Source: Arenicola marina (taxonomy: Eukaryota > Annelida > Polychaeta > Arenicolidae). From it: 64,000 nt of DNA. The stretch covers positions 13,789,088 through 13,853,087 of the forward strand of contig OZ025249.1 of assembly GCA_964019135.1 (NCBI GenBank). The letters run 5' to 3'. The position numbers and the translations under genes were made by a program. Positions 10,128-22,069 of the stretch are shown here, piece after piece (position 1 is the first letter of the stretch; each line of letters opens with the position of its first letter). The notes beneath the pieces are model-generated. The model was not told the origin of the DNA and did not search any database. It worked only from the letters and a program-made list of their open reading frames with translations.

Positions 10128-12626
10128 GTAAGTGAGATTGATTGTCAATGATAATTGTAATGTTCAGGTCCTTGCTCGAAAATATAGGATTTTTTTACAC
10201 TTCACAATGGCGATTTTGGCCAACTAAAAGCGCCAGGTGGCAGCACATAACAATCCGGTCCCACACGCTCGACGCGCCTCTAAGCCTTCCAGCCGTCAGC
10301 ACCAGTAAACAGTGCCTCGGCCCCGCCATCTCTGGTCGCACTGAAGCACCTTTGCCCGACCTAGTCCCTATCACCAGCCTACCAGATGGTAGAGTAGAGT
10401 CCTGAGAGGGCACCCCCAAGCGACATTGGTGAGCGCCGGCGCCTGCGACGAGAGTTGGTAGGGCAGAGGCTTAGAGGGGCACCCCCAAGCGACACTGGCG
10501 CGAGCCGGCGACTGCAACCAGAGATGGTAGGGCCGAGGCCTTATAGGGGCACCCCCAAAGCGATAGTGGCGCGCGCCGAGCGCAATGTACCCCCCATGCC
10601 CAAACCCTAAAAATAGTAATGATGTGGCCTTGACAGAGCAGGCAGCCCTGTCTCTAAAGGCATGCAAGGTGGCGGGTGAGAAAGAATGTACCTAACCCTG
10701 ACCCCAACCTAACGATGAGCGAAATGTCTCAGCACGAAACAGTTGACCCTGAGTCTGATAGAAATAATCATGATCGCCCTTAAGGTAAATGGAAAAGGTC
10801 GACTGTTGTGCAAGCGAGAGTTTGGAGATAGAGGGTGGTTGAGATTAATGGGTTGGCGGGCTGGGGGTGGAGGGGGAGGCTCATTAACTGACGTTTGGGG
10901 GATGCCTCAAAAAAAATTAAGAAAGGAAAGAAATGAAAAATAGTCTTCCCCTAACCCGTCCAAACCCGCCCCCCCCCCCTCCGCTTTGTAGATGGAGGGT
11001 GTATATATAGACCTATTTGTGATGTTGTTTATTTTCATGCAACAACCTCTCACATGAGACTATAGGATGTAATGCATACACATTTACCTTTAGTGGCAAC
11101 CACTACTAGAAACTAATCAGATTCATACGATATACTATAAATTACCACTATCCAAGTTGTATACACTCACCATACACGGTCTCTCCAAGGTAGTCACCTG
11201 GAGTAAAGTGGCGCTCGTATACCACACTGTGCTTCATAGGCATCCATTTGTCGCGTTTTACAGCTACAATCTAAGCTTTCTGCCTTAGCTTTAGGTCCCT
11301 TGGAAATGCGTGCCCACCTCGGCAGACCTGCTCACTTTCCCGCTAAGTGACGCTGTAAAATACGAACGGTTCATGTGCTGCCATCTGACGGTCTTGAGTG
11401 ATAATATGTTTCGCGGTTGGCCCTGTACCGGGCCTTTACTATCCTGTAGTACTGAGCCTGGACCGGGCCGTTACTATTCTGTAGCACTGGGCCTGTACCG
11501 ACGAGCCAGTAGATAAGTGTACCAGAATGTTAATGGCAGGGTTCTGGAAAAACGGTATAAACACTGCTGCCGGTACTGCCGGTATCAGCCGCAAAATTGC
11601 CAGTACCGCGCTATTACCGTCATGTTTGTTGGGATATATCTTGAGTTCAGAAGTAGGTGCTTTCAATCTGCACAACCTGTGAAACTGTCTATCTCAATAA
11701 TTTCCGGTTTTACTGATGGCGACAACTTTATTTTATGTAACAAATGTGGGCCTCTCCACGGTCGTCGCTTTGAAGAAAAGTCCTCGATCGTAATCTGTGA
11801 TTGTAAGACTATAATTCACTGTATGCTGCTTGATGACCGTAGCTCAAAGGCCAGTTTCAGGGTAAATTAGGGACCTAAAAGTACATATTGAAGCAAAATC
11901 TGGTGGATAAGCAAAACATATAATCCATAGTTTGGTACTTTTTATTCGCGCAATCTAAAACTTTGGCATCAACTCTGAATGATCAACGCGGTAGTTTTTA
12001 CGCCAAGTGACGTAAATGCCGGTTCTGGTTTAACAGTTGATAATGCTAATTATAGGCAGGTTAACGGTTTATCTACTAGCAGATATGCAGATATGGATTG
12101 ATATTTTTTAGAAAGCACGCAGTACGTGTTCGATATACGCTGATTTTATATTATCGGGAAATTTTACGCGGCGATGTTTTGTAACTGAGTTTTGTCAGAA
12201 TGAACGGTACGACTGCCCGTCGGATGCGTATAGCGCACCGGTACAGCACACCATCTCTTCACGTGAACCTACATTTACGTCACGAAGCGTCCAATGATCG
12301 CCTCTGATATTTTCTTATTGTTTTAACGCGTCAAATGACATAATGACAAACATTTCTAATTGTGCCCCCCTAATAAAATTGACAGGTATTTTATGTTTAT
12401 GGAACAATATATTGGGATTCGGGTCTTAAAAGTCCCTTTGGGTCCAGGAGTTGGACTTGAAGTCAAATCGTCAGTAAGACTGGCTCTAAGCAACATAAAT
12501 GACGTAATTCTCGTCATAAACTTGCTTGTTTAGATCTGAGATGATTTTTATTTTATGACTTTTATGCCATTGAATAATATGTAGTTTGTTGACAGTTCCT
12601 AAATTAGCATACGTTTGCCTTTGAAG
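10128..12626 (+). other. Gene A intron with two short tandem repeats
   Basis: The intron contains the 70-bp repeat at 10345-10575 (listed separately). At 11410-11505 a roughly 46-bp unit with CCTGTACCGGGCC and TTACTATTCTGTAG is present about twice. A poly-C tract lies at 10970. The 117-codon open frame at 11517-11870 has no recognisable domain and is taken as chance. Confidence 0.5.
10345..10575 (+). repeat. About 70-bp GC-rich tandem repeat
   Basis: Three copies carry GAGGGGCACCCCCAAGCGAC, at about 10408, 10478 and 10546, followed by GCGCGAGCCGGCG and AGAGATGGTAGGGC. It is clearly GC-richer than its surroundings. No function is apparent. Confidence 0.75.
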
Positions 12627-12665
12627 GTGACGCCAAACTGGCTACTTCGTCTACAATCCAGCCAG
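12627..12665 (+). CDS. Gene A exon: juxtamembrane stalk
   Basis: This 39-bp phase 1-1 exon of 13 codons lies between a TTTGAAG acceptor and a strong CCAG/GTAAGT donor. It reads GDAKLATSSTIQP, a Ser/Thr-rich stalk just before the transmembrane exon. The exon is short, but its phases fit both neighbours and gene B has a similar small exon at 59863-59910. Confidence 0.65.
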
Positions 12666-12839
12666 GTAAGTATACCGTACAACTGGTTTATTGTTAGGCC
12701 TATAGCAAAACTTCTTTGTATATGATGGTTGCGCTCATGAATGTAGGGCACTTCCATATTGACTTTATGTGGTTACAATGGTTCACATATTCAGTCCATC
12801 ATGTTGATATTACATCTATTTGTTTTATTCACTGCGCAG

Positions 12840-13084
12840 CGCTGATGGCTGTGCTGGGTTGTGTTGTGGTCGCTCTAGTTATCACGCTGGTCGTGGCCGT
12901 CGTCAGAAACCGTGGGTGTCGCCGGGTCTTCAACCCGTCTCCAACTACACAACGATCCACGTCGGTCGACATCCCGCCAGCTGAGGTGACAAGGCTATCC
13001 ACAGCGCCACCTAGCGAGCCGACCGCGGTACCCATCGATTCTGTCCGCCAGGAGGACGGTGGATACGAGAATCTGGGAGAGAAG
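12840..13084 (+). CDS. Gene A exon: transmembrane helix and cytoplasmic region
   Basis: The exon starts after ACTGCGCAG in phase 1 and ends in phase 0 before GTGCGT (245 bp). It encodes a hydrophobic helix (AVLGCVVVALVITLVVAVV) followed by the basic stop-transfer RNRGCRR. Then comes a Ser/Thr/Pro-rich cytoplasmic stretch (STSVDIPP, LSTAPPSEP) and the first tyrosine motif GYENLGEK at its 3' end. The gene B counterpart, 60183-60460, keeps VVAVVR, RGCRRVFNP, TSVDIPP and STAPPSE, so the tail is under constraint. Confidence 0.92.
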
Positions 13085-13455
13085 GTGCGTCTCTATCTGA
13101 GCAAGGGTTTATTCCGTGGCCAATTTAAGTAGGTAGCGCGTTCGGTGATTATGCGCTTTAGTGGGCAACCACCCTAAGTGGTCGGTGCATGGTTCGCACC
13201 CCACTGTGCAAATGTATATGTTTCTGCAAGATGAATATTCCGTGTCTTCCTTCGCACTGTGTAGTGGTTACTCCCGGACACATGGATCATGTCGACCTGA
13301 GACTAAGGGTCCAAAGCATTGGGCCCAGCCATAATTAAACCATCCAACTATCTAAATATATATAAACGAATGGGTATTTATTTCATTTTTTACTCTCAAA
13401 TTTACCGTCTGGACTTTTTCTACACGTAACCCTTTCGTTGAATCCAACATTCCAG

Positions 13456-13551
13456 GACCCCCAATATGAGAACCCCGGGTCGTTCTACGAGAACATCAGG
13501 AATACAGACGAGATCAATTTACAACCCGTCCAGGGTGACCAAGAGGTCTGA
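13456..13551 (+). CDS. Gene A last exon: tyrosine-motif tail and stop
   Basis: The exon begins after CATTCCAG in phase 0. It encodes DPQYENPGSFYENIRN and ends GDQEV, then TGA at 13549-13551. With YENL from the previous exon there are three YEN motifs; YENL and YENI are separated by 13 residues. YxN is the known Grb2-type SH2 site and paired YxxL/I is the ITAM layout (canonical spacing 6-12). Gene B's last exon (60715-60774) has YVNP and YADI in the same register. Possible poly(A) signals AATAAA follow at 14175 and 14966. Confidence 0.9.
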   Translation, partial: DPQYENPGSFYENIRNTDEINLQPVQGDQEV

Positions 13552-15390
13552 TGAGCTATATGTTGGAGACCTGTAAAACTCATGCAAAGAGTGAGCACGA
13601 GTTAAGAGATCCCATCATCGGCATACTAAAGAGCTTCCATGGCTTAATCGGTAAACAGACTGATCTGCAGGTCAATAGCTCGTGGGTACCAATTCCTATT
13701 TGCATCACCCGCAAGGCTCATAAACCCTATTAGAGGCTTTCGTGTACACAGAAGCGGCGCTAAGAAACAACCATTTTATTTCGTTTTAATGAGAACGATT
13801 GCACATGCACTTACCGCTACCTTCCGCCAAATAATTGGTCATCCCTTACCCGGTTCTTACATCGATTGTCGTCGTATATTGTTGTCTGCATATTTCTATG
13901 CAATCTATGCAATTTCTATTTCCATGTCCCGCAAGGCTCCTTTGCCCAATTATAGACTTCGTATACACAGAAGCGGTACACACAAGATTGACATTATTCG
14001 AACTGTTAACATGGTTATAATCGCGTGGCTAAGAGCTACACTTATCCCATTACAGGGCGATATTATTATTTAATATATAGGATTATCTATCGCTTACAGT
14101 TCATATTGACTGTTATATCGAATACCTAAGTGTGGAAACAATTGTTTAACGGTCAGGTTCCTGTTCATATATCAAATAAATATGCCATTTCGCAGAATGC
14201 TTGTGTGAGATCATATTGAAATGATTCTTAAAGTACTTTCATATACAGTTTAGCAAGTTTAGACATTAGTGATGCTAGATCGAAACTGGGTCTATCCGAT
14301 TTATTGTGTACAAAAGCGGACTGTAATATTATATGTTAGTAATAGAAGTTAGTCGAGGCTGATGCTGAGCCAGTACATATTAGTTTGTATGACACTTTTT
14401 ATATGCGTCACCTTATGATTGTTAACATGGTCGTATGTTAGAACCCAAAAGGTCATAGTGACGAAAACGTCATACCGTGGTAGAATGAAGTACACAGTTA
14501 TAAGTTTGACTTCAATCTCCCACAAAGCCCTGCGTTCCTTTTCTGGAGGAGACGGGATTGGGCATCTTGGGGTCAAAGAAGTGATTGATTGACAATTAAT
14601 GACCTCTCGGAGGCCGAAATGCGAGAATACGGCGCAGAAAATCTAAGGTTTCTAGGAGTAGAAGGTCTCAAGGGATAAACTCGGGGGGCGGGCGATACAA
14701 CATATATTCCATCACGTATGAAAGGACTTATATATAATTGAAACTGAACGAGTTACTGCATCGTATATCCATAGCCTCGTCAATAGACACGGCGATCGAG
14801 GCACCATGCGAAATTGTACATATATGCTCCCAGATGGCGCAGGCCGTGTGGCATGACGTTTTAGTCACTATGTCGCTTTGGGACCTAACAGTCGTATAGA
14901 TCTATCCGTTCAATGAGATTGTGCGCTGGCTGTCGCTAATGGACTATTCCATGTGCTATAGTGCTAATAAACTTGTTTACGGTCTTTATCAAGAATCATG
15001 AAGACATGAACATGATTACAATGAGAAATATACAATTTTTTTACCATAGTGAGAACAACGTGTATGTCTCAACGTATAATGATTAATTGTATGCAAAAGA
15101 TTGAGTAGTTTGCCTAACCGTACCCGATTTACTTAAAGCCGACTCGGCCGTGCATGTAGATAGTTGCAACACCAACGCCTGTCATTTCTAATAAATAAAA
15201 TTGAAAATGTATTTTTCTAACTATGATAATAAAGTGTGTTGCCAATATTACATATAATTAGGTTTAGAAATTATTTTAAGCGGGTGTCCAACCGAAACCG
15301 ATCGCGATCTGCACCGAAAGTTTACATCTTAAAATTAATTTGGCGAGTGTTAACGCTTTTCTTCCGCCGGCCGGTAAAGAGAAAAAAAAT
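13552..15390 (+). other. 3' region of gene A and intergenic DNA
   Basis: It contains AATAAA at 14175-14180 and 14966-14971, either of which could end the transcript. A roughly 50-bp diverged direct repeat with CCCGCAAGGCTC and CTTCGTGTACACAGAAGCGG is present at about 13708-13755 and 13928-13978. No further gene is supported. Confidence 0.5.
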
Positions 15391-15617
15391 TAAGGCAAAC
15401 CGCCCCTATCAATGTCGATCAGCCCGCCATCTTGCCGGAGCAAGTGACGTATATTGTGACCCTTCATGTGGCGACACCTTACTTTATAACTGGAAGTTAT
15501 CTCGCGGAGGGACCTCTTCACAGTGGAGGTACCCTTCAGGAGAATCGCGTGAAACGCGAGATCATGGCCGCGATTTGCGGATGAATTGCGGCAGTTCCAA
15601 GCCGCGCAGTAGACCAC
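15390..15617 (-). pseudogene. THAP-like zinc-finger fragment
   Basis: Read on the minus strand from 15617, the frame begins MVYCAAWNCRNSSANRG and continues with FHAILL. This resembles the N-terminus of THAP domains (C-x4-C, then a conserved FHxFP segment). The downstream Cys/His pair and the rest of a protein are not visible. The duplicate at 36010-36110 reads VVYCAVWKCRNSSANRG and is also broken. Likely origin is a THAP-bearing DNA transposase such as P-type, or a decayed host THAP gene; I cannot decide. Confidence 0.5.
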
Positions 15618-16639
15618 GATCTTAATGCTTCATGGAAAATAACATGCAAACAATTTACTATACGTCTTGCGACGATTGTCTCGGTAAAAGAATTTAGAAA
15701 ATGAGTTAGAATCGCAGCTATTTGTATTAGCGGTCATCAAGCGCTCTTGTTTTGCTTGCACAGTAGGCGTCATTTCCGGTTTGAATGTATTTAGAGTATC
15801 GCCTCCTGATTGATCAATCGCAGACACACCTCCAAAAAAGGGCTACAGCCTGGTTAAGCGGCAAAATCGTGGCTGGCGGTCACTTCTAAATTTTATTGCG
15901 AGCTGCAGACAAGACGGACAATTTTGTAAATCGGAGGATCGACACTTCGATATTATATTATTCGGTAAAGCAGCATTAGAGGCCAGGCGGGCGGCTTCCT
16001 TTAAAACAGACTTTTTATTCTGTCAACGACTACGGTTATCAAACGATGTCCCGAAATGTCGTTGTCGTAATTTTTGACCAAACTGAAGTTAACATGTGGG
16101 AACCTGACAATTGTATCCATCGAATCAACGAAGGTAACGTTACATTTCATCGACGAAATGTACGTCACTCTCCTGGCGATGATTTCCGTGTTTACCAATC
16201 TTCGTATCTTCCAGCTCGTATTATAACGTTGCCGAACGTTTCCAGTTAAGCAGCGAAACGTTGCAACGGTTACATGTCACAGACACCTTGTTGACAATGT
16301 GGTGCACAGCGACAGTGTCACTCCCTCCCGACAGAGAGCGTTTCGCCTGAGCTATAGTCAGTGATTGTCACCCTGTATTGTGCTTTGTTGATTCTATTAT
16401 CAAAAAAAATTACACGATGGAAGAGAAGATACAGGACTTAAGATTAAAGGCGTGCTACATTCAGTTGTTCTTCAGACGAATGACAATGTGTTGCGATGGA
16501 TGCATTCAGCTTAGCCCTGTTTGATGGCATTAATGGTTACGGCAGACTGATACTGATAGGCCGTCCTTACCGCCATGGCGTAGGTCGCCATTATTATTTG
16601 GTCTCCAAAACGGTGACAAGTCCTCTTTATAAGTTGCTG

Positions 16640-17190
16640 GAGGTTTCAATACAAAACGATCACCTCTAATTCTTAATGATTGTGAGCATTGGAACTGCCA
16701 ATGATGCGATCGACGCCTTTGCTGCAAGACTAGCCCTGACGAACCCAGGCCTAGCTGCCGCCTATAGCTGGCCGAGCGCGTTTTCGTCTTAGCCTAACCA
16801 GCTTGTTGTGGGGGTGTTCATGATTACGAAATCCTCTTCAATATAATCTTAGCACTTGCTTAATTCCAAAAATCCACTTCGTGTGTGTCTACTTATGTAT
16901 TTTGAACCCGATAATCGCTCGACAAATCTTCCACTTACCGCTACGTCTAGTTGCGTAGCCTAAGTTGCGATTATGAATACGGCCCCTGGTTTCTTCAGGG
17001 CTACTGCAAAACTAATCGAGACAGTGACACTAATCAGCAAAACTTGTCAATGGACAAAATGAAAAGAGTTGAGCGAGTATTAGTTGCTGCAAAATTATTA
17101 CACTCAGACACTTCTAGAGGATAATGTTCTGTAACTGAAATAATTAAGAATTAGAGGTGATCGTTTTGTATTGACACCTCCAATTAATGG
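16640..17190. repeat. Inverted-repeat fragment of an unclassified element (copy 1)
   Basis: GGAGGTTTCAATACAAAACG and following bases at 16637-16682 recur inverted at 17147-17185 (arms about 38 bp, about 470 bp apart). The same arrangement is in the duplicate at about 37055-37585. Sequence around 16660-16740 shares AGTTCCAATGCTCACAATCA and GCAAAGGCGTCGATC with 62528-62630, so this is a dispersed family. A 65-codon minus-strand frame (16530-16727) is not recognisable. Confidence 0.55.
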
Positions 17191-17694
17191 TCATCGCACA
17201 AAATCTTCCGCAAATAGCAATTGTATCCAGTGTCTATGCCGAGTCTCAGCATTTTGGATTCTGTGCGCGAAAGAAGCAACGCGTCAGTGACACCCGCCTC
17301 ACCTTGTCAAGGTTGAGCTATGTCATATGGAGCCAAATACAATGCGTGCGAGCCGAATACGGGCGAGGCAACATAGTCTAAACCACAGGCACATTAATGT
17401 ACACAATCGCCAAGGACGTGGTCTCGCGTGAGACGAGTTGTTGGACCCCATGCATACTTATAAAAAGGTTCCGAGGCAAAAGGACATATATAAAAAAATG
17501 CCTGTGCAGCCCAATGTGTACGCGTGTGCGTACGTGGGTACGGCTGGCTATGACCCTGGATAAAAAAACAGTAACACTGTTATAAGCTCATAATATCATG
17601 TACAATACACTCTAGTAAGTCTAGTAAGGAGAATCTCAGAGTAGTTTAAAAGGTGTATTTAAGCTATGCAGTAGGCCTACAATCCCGGGAAAGG

Positions 17695-18530
17695 GAGCAT
17701 GACAATTCCCCCCGCCCCCCGGGACAATTTCCCACTGATCAGCTCCCGCCCCCCCCCCCACCTCCCAGAAAATACCCCTCGGACAACTCCTCTCCGACAA
17801 TTCTCCCCCGGACAATTCACCCTAGGACAACTCCCCTCGACTGTTTCCCCTAGGACAAGTCCCCACCGGGACAACTCCCCCTCAACGACCCCCCCTAAGA
17901 CAATTCCCCCTAAGTCAACTTCCCCCCGGTAAGTTCCCCCCCGAGATCATTCTCCCCGGAATACTCCACCCCCCCCCCCCATCCGCTCCGATCATCCCCC
18001 CGGACAATTCCCTCCCATGACAATTCCCTCCGGGCAATTGCCACAAAGAAACCCCCCTTTACCCCCACTCCAGACAATTCCCCTTCGAAGCAATTGCCCC
18101 CCGGGCGCCCCTCCCAACCCCAGACAAGTCCCCTCCAATCTATTGCCCCCCCCCGACAATTAACCACCCCCTGGAAACACCCACCCACAAACGGAGCCCC
18201 CCGCCCCCGAAAATACCCAGACAGCCTCGATCCCCCGTCGGACAAACCCCAGTTCGGACCAAGCAGGCGGGGCTTCTCGGTGTGGGGAGACGTGGGTGAC
18301 AATGTCCGGAAAATGGTCTCGGAGGGAGGGGGGGGGGGGGTTGTCTGGGGGAAGAACTATCCGGGGAGGAGTTGTCCGAGGGGGGGTGGGCGGCTTGTCC
18401 TAGCGGGGAGTTGTCATGGGGAGAATTGTCGGGGGGAGGCAGTTATCCGCGGGGGGGAGTTGTCCGGGGGAATTCTCTGGGCGGGAATTCTCTAGGGGGG
18501 AATGTCGGGGTGGGGGTGGGGGGCGGATTT
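17695..18530. repeat. C-rich then G-rich mirror block (copy 1)
   Basis: From 17700 to about 18240 the + strand consists of degenerate CCCCCGGACAATTC units; from about 18310 to 18530 it flips to GGGGGAGTTGTCC / GGGGAATTGTC units, the reverse complement. Both strands thus carry long runs of G, with hairpin and G-quadruplex potential. A matching block is at 38095-39150. Confidence 0.85.
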
Positions 18531-18839
18531 GAAAACAGAAAGAAGAGTATCCGAGAAGTGATGTAACTACCTCGTTGTGAACTTTCGCCTTGCGTTTTGG
18601 GGAAGTTCTCTTTTTTCTCAAAAATGAGGTTACGCGCAGCGATCCTGGCGATCAGATTCAGGATAATACGTTTCATCCAGCGCTACCATACGGTCAGAAC
18701 ATACGTGTATCCACTTCTGAGACCATGTGAACCAACCAGCCAACGATTCTGATGACATTTCCCAATGATCGTGGGTAAGGCATAACGTGAAGTCAATAAC
18801 AGGCCAGCATATCGCACGGACTTAGGCCCTCTAATGTAA

Positions 18840-19448
18840 CAATTTCTAATGCAAAAAACCCGTTTTTCTCACAAATGTAAAATCACCTTAAAATGTAACA
18901 ACATATTTCCGTTAGATAATAAAACATCAACCGCAAATGTACAACTTTTTGCTCTAACGTAGTAAACTTTGACCCTCTCCGATCGTGGCGATGACGACAC
19001 GAGTCTGGTCACCGCGTTCCAAACTCCCTTATGATAACCTCAGTTCTAAAAGAGCCGCCTTTCAAAGCCAGCCTCAAACCTATAGGGCCCCTGAGAGGGG
19101 GTAGTCATGTCGCATGTCGATTTTAAGAAAAGGTCCATGTCGCGTGTCGCTAAGTTTTATGTCGCATGTCGATTTTAAAACTCGCCGGGTCGAAAAAGTC
19201 CCTCTTGGGCCCTAACTATGTTAGTCATGTGTCATGAGTCATGTATATCTAGCATACGAAATATGGGTGTTGGCAGCCGGCCTTGAGTTCCTTTTCTTAG
19301 CAGAGCTTTGGCCTATATTTGCTTGCAGTTTAAAAAACTTCCTGGTGCGAACTCACCGAAGCGCATCTTCAATGCTACAAGGTTGATCTCCCTCACTTCG
19401 TCGGTTGGCTGTACTGCTTTAACGGCGTTTTAACGCGAAAAGGGAGTC
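18840..19448 (+). promoter_or_regulatory. Putative 5' flank of leader exon (copy 1)
   Basis: Sequence upstream of the leader exon is conserved in several modules: GTGCGAACTCACCGAAGCGCATC then CACTTCGTCGGTTGGCTGT then TTTAACGGCG at 19346-19430. It recurs at 39715-39800, 44878-44960 and, diverged, at 33230-33340. A single GACGACACGAGTC element is at about 18991. The position directly before the start codon suggests promoter or 5'UTR. No TATA box is evident. Confidence 0.4.
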
Positions 19449-19466
19449 ATGTTTTCGTTTTCCACC

Positions 19467-19527
19467 ATGGTTCGCTCTTCTCTATTAGTCGTGATTATCA
19501 TACAGGTGTCCAGAAGACCAGTTGACT
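19467..19527 (+). CDS. Leader (signal peptide) exon, module 1
   Basis: The ATG at 19467 has a strong context (TCCACCATGG). The frame MVRSSLLVVIIIQVSRRPVD is a typical short signal peptide: basic start, hydrophobic core, polar end. An upstream in-frame ATG at 19449 would add MFSFST. The exon ends in phase 1 at a GTGAGT donor, but the last base is T (GACT/GTGAGT) rather than the G of modules 3 and 4, which would change the junction residue. It could serve gene B as an alternative first exon or be a relic. Confidence 0.55.
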
Positions 19528-19985
19528 GTGAGTGTTACACACATATCACACTTTCTCTCGCAATAACACAATATCCGCTCCGCCCCACCACCTGTCGCTA
19601 CCTGTCTGTCTCTCTCGCTCTCTCATGTTGACAAAATTGTGCAGGCATGAAAGTGGGTTAACGTTCGGTGAACAAGCTATACAGAATGTCTTGGAACCAA
19701 CTTGTAACGTGCTACCATGGGTTAAAGACTGTGTGAACAGTCGTCTTAATGATTAGGTCCGTTATACTGCATGGATAAGTAATGGCTACAGCTGATATCG
19801 GATCCCTGAGTTACAGCTAGGATAGGAAAACTATATGCGGTCGTTAGCAATGGTTCAAACATGCCGCGATGGGCCTCGGGTTCACTAAGGTTAGAAAGTT
19901 AAATATTCAGTTCTATTGAGATTGGAATTAAATTAATTGATTGAACACGGGGTTCCTGGTTGGCCGGTCTGTGCTCGTTTCCTGA

Positions 19986-21938
19986 TCGCGCCGCCTCCAT
20001 CACTGTGTAGCTGGCACTCGGACTGCCACGCCGCCTCCATCACTGTGTAGCTGGCACTCGGGCTGTCACGCCGCCTCCATCACTGTGTAGCTGGCACTCG
20101 GGCTGTCACGCCGCCTCCATCACTGTGTAGCTGGCACTCGGGCTGTCACGCCGCCTCCATCACTGTGTAGCTGGCACTCCGGCTGTCACGCCGCCTCTAT
20201 CACTGTGTAGCTGGCACCCCGGCTGTCACGCCGCCTCCATCACTGTGTAGCTGGCACTCGGGCTGTCACGCCGCCCCCATCCCTGTGTAGCTGGCACTCG
20301 GACTGCCACGCCGCCTCCATCACTGTGTAGCTGGCACTCCGGCTGTCGCGTCGCCTCCATCAATGTGTAGCTGGCACTCCGGCTGTCACGCCGCCTCCAT
20401 CACTGTGTAGCTGGCACTCCGGCTGTCGCGTCGCCTCCATCAATGTGTAGCTGGCACTCCGGCTGTCACGCCGCCCCCATCACTGTGTAGCTGACACCCC
20501 GGCTGTCACGCCGCCTCCATCACTGTGTAGCTGGCACTCCGGCTGTCACGCCGCCTCCATCACTGTGTAGCTGGCACTCGGGCTGTCGCGTCGCCTCCAT
20601 CAATGTGTAGCTGGCACTCCGGCTGTCACGCCGCCCCCATCACTGTGTAGCTGACACCCCGGCTGTCACGCCGCCTCCATCACTGTGTAGCTGGCACTCC
20701 GGCTGTCACGGCGCCTCCATCACTGTGTAGCTGACACTCGGGCTGCCACGCCGCCTCCATCACTGTGTAGTTGGCACTCGGGCTGTCACGCCGCCTCCAT
20801 CACTGTGTAGTTGGCACTCGGGCTGTCACGCCGCCCCATCCCTGTGTAGCTGGCACTCCGGCTGTCACGCCGCCTCCGTCACTGTGTAGTTGGCACTCGG
20901 GCTGTCACGCCGCCTCCATCACTGTGTAGTTGGCACTCGGGCTGTCACGCCGCCTCCGTCACTGTGTAGTTGGCACTCCGGCTGTCACGCCGCCCCCATC
21001 CCTGTGTAGCTGGCACTCCGGCTGTCACGCCGCCTCCATCACTGTGTAGCTGGCACTCGGGCTGTCACGCCGCCCCCATCCCTGTGTAGCTGGCACTCCG
21101 GCTGTCACGCCGCCCCCATCCCTGTGTAGCTGGCACTCGGGCTGCCACGCCGCCTCCGTCACTGTGTAGTTGGCACTCGGGCTGTCACGCCGCCTCCGTC
21201 ACTGTGTAGTTGGCACTCGGGCTGTCACGCCGCCCCCATCCCTGTGTAGTTGGCACTCGGGCTGTCACGCCGCCTCCATCACTGTGTAGTTGGCACTCGG
21301 GCTGTCACGCCGCCTCCGTCACTGTGTAGTTGGCACTCCGGCTGTCACGCCGCCCCCATCCCTGTGTAGCTGGCACTCCGGCTGTCACGCCGCCTCCATC
21401 ACTGTGTAGCTGGCACTCGGGCTGTCACGCCGCCCCCATCCCTGTGTAGCTGGCACTCCGGCTGTCACGCCGCCCCCATCCCTGTGTAGCTGGCACTCCG
21501 GCTGTCACGCCGCCCCCATCACTGTGTAGTTGGCACTCGGGCTGTCACGCCGCCTCCGTCACTGTGTAGTTGGCACTCGGGCTGTCACGCCGCCCCCATC
21601 CCTGTGTAGCTGGCACTCCGTCTGTTACGCCGCCTCCATCACTGTGTAGCTGGCACTCGGGCTGTCACGCCGCCTCCATCACTGTGTAGCTGGCACTCGG
21701 GCTGTCACGCCGCCCCCATCACTGTGTAGCTGGCACTCCGGCTGTCACGCCGCCCCCATCACTGTGTAGCTGGCACTCGGGCTGTTACGCCGCCTCCATC
21801 CCTGTGTAGCTGGCACTCGGGCTGTCACGCCGCCTCCATCACTGTGTAGCTGGCACTCGGGCTGTCACGCCGCCTCCATCACTGTGTAGCTGGCACTCGG
21901 GCTGTCACGCCGCCTCCATCACTGTGTAGCTGGCACTA
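19986..21938 (+). repeat. 40-bp minisatellite, about 49 copies
   Basis: The unit is CCGCCTCCATCACTGTGTAG followed by CTGGCACTCGGGCTGTCACG. Copies differ by a few substitutions (CTCG/CTCC, CCTCC/CCCCC, CACTG/CCCTG) and higher-order blocks of 2-3 units are visible. It starts about 460 bp after the leader exon. The second array of the same unit (40751-41766, about 25 copies) sits at the same place in the duplicate. Confidence 0.97.
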
Positions 21939-22069
21939 TTGGTTGCTGGCTTTATTATTGCCTTATTGCTGTGTTACACTGGGTTACTGTGTTACTGGGT
22001 TAAACCGAGGATGCTTAACATATCGCGGCATAAAATGCCCCCTTCCTGATATAACACCACAAACCTACA

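Larger units (their letters stand above)
15391..21938 (+). repeat. Segmental duplication, copy 1
   Basis: This block matches 35616-41766 in the same orientation and order: THAP-like fragment, about 2 kb of shared sequence, C-rich/G-rich block, leader exon, and 40-bp array. The copies differ by a SINE (35751-36012), a segment at about 38620-38930 and a hAT MITE (40107-40291) present only in copy 2, and about 290 bp near 18850-19130 absent from copy 2. Similarity is lost at about 15390 and at the array end. Confidence 0.9.

Noticed and set aside
13456..13551. Receptor-type tyrosine phosphatase tail (FTP/EGF/FN3 ectodomains occur with PTP domains in some invertebrates)
   Set aside because: The frame stops 31 codons into the last exon and no PTP signature (HCSAGxGR) was found downstream of either gene.
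17695..18302. Pro/Gly-rich open frames in the C-rich/G-rich block
   Set aside because: They follow purely from the biased base composition and appear on both strands.
19986..21938. CRISPR-like regular repeat array
   Set aside because: The 40-bp units abut one another with no spacers, and the genome is eukaryotic. It is a minisatellite.
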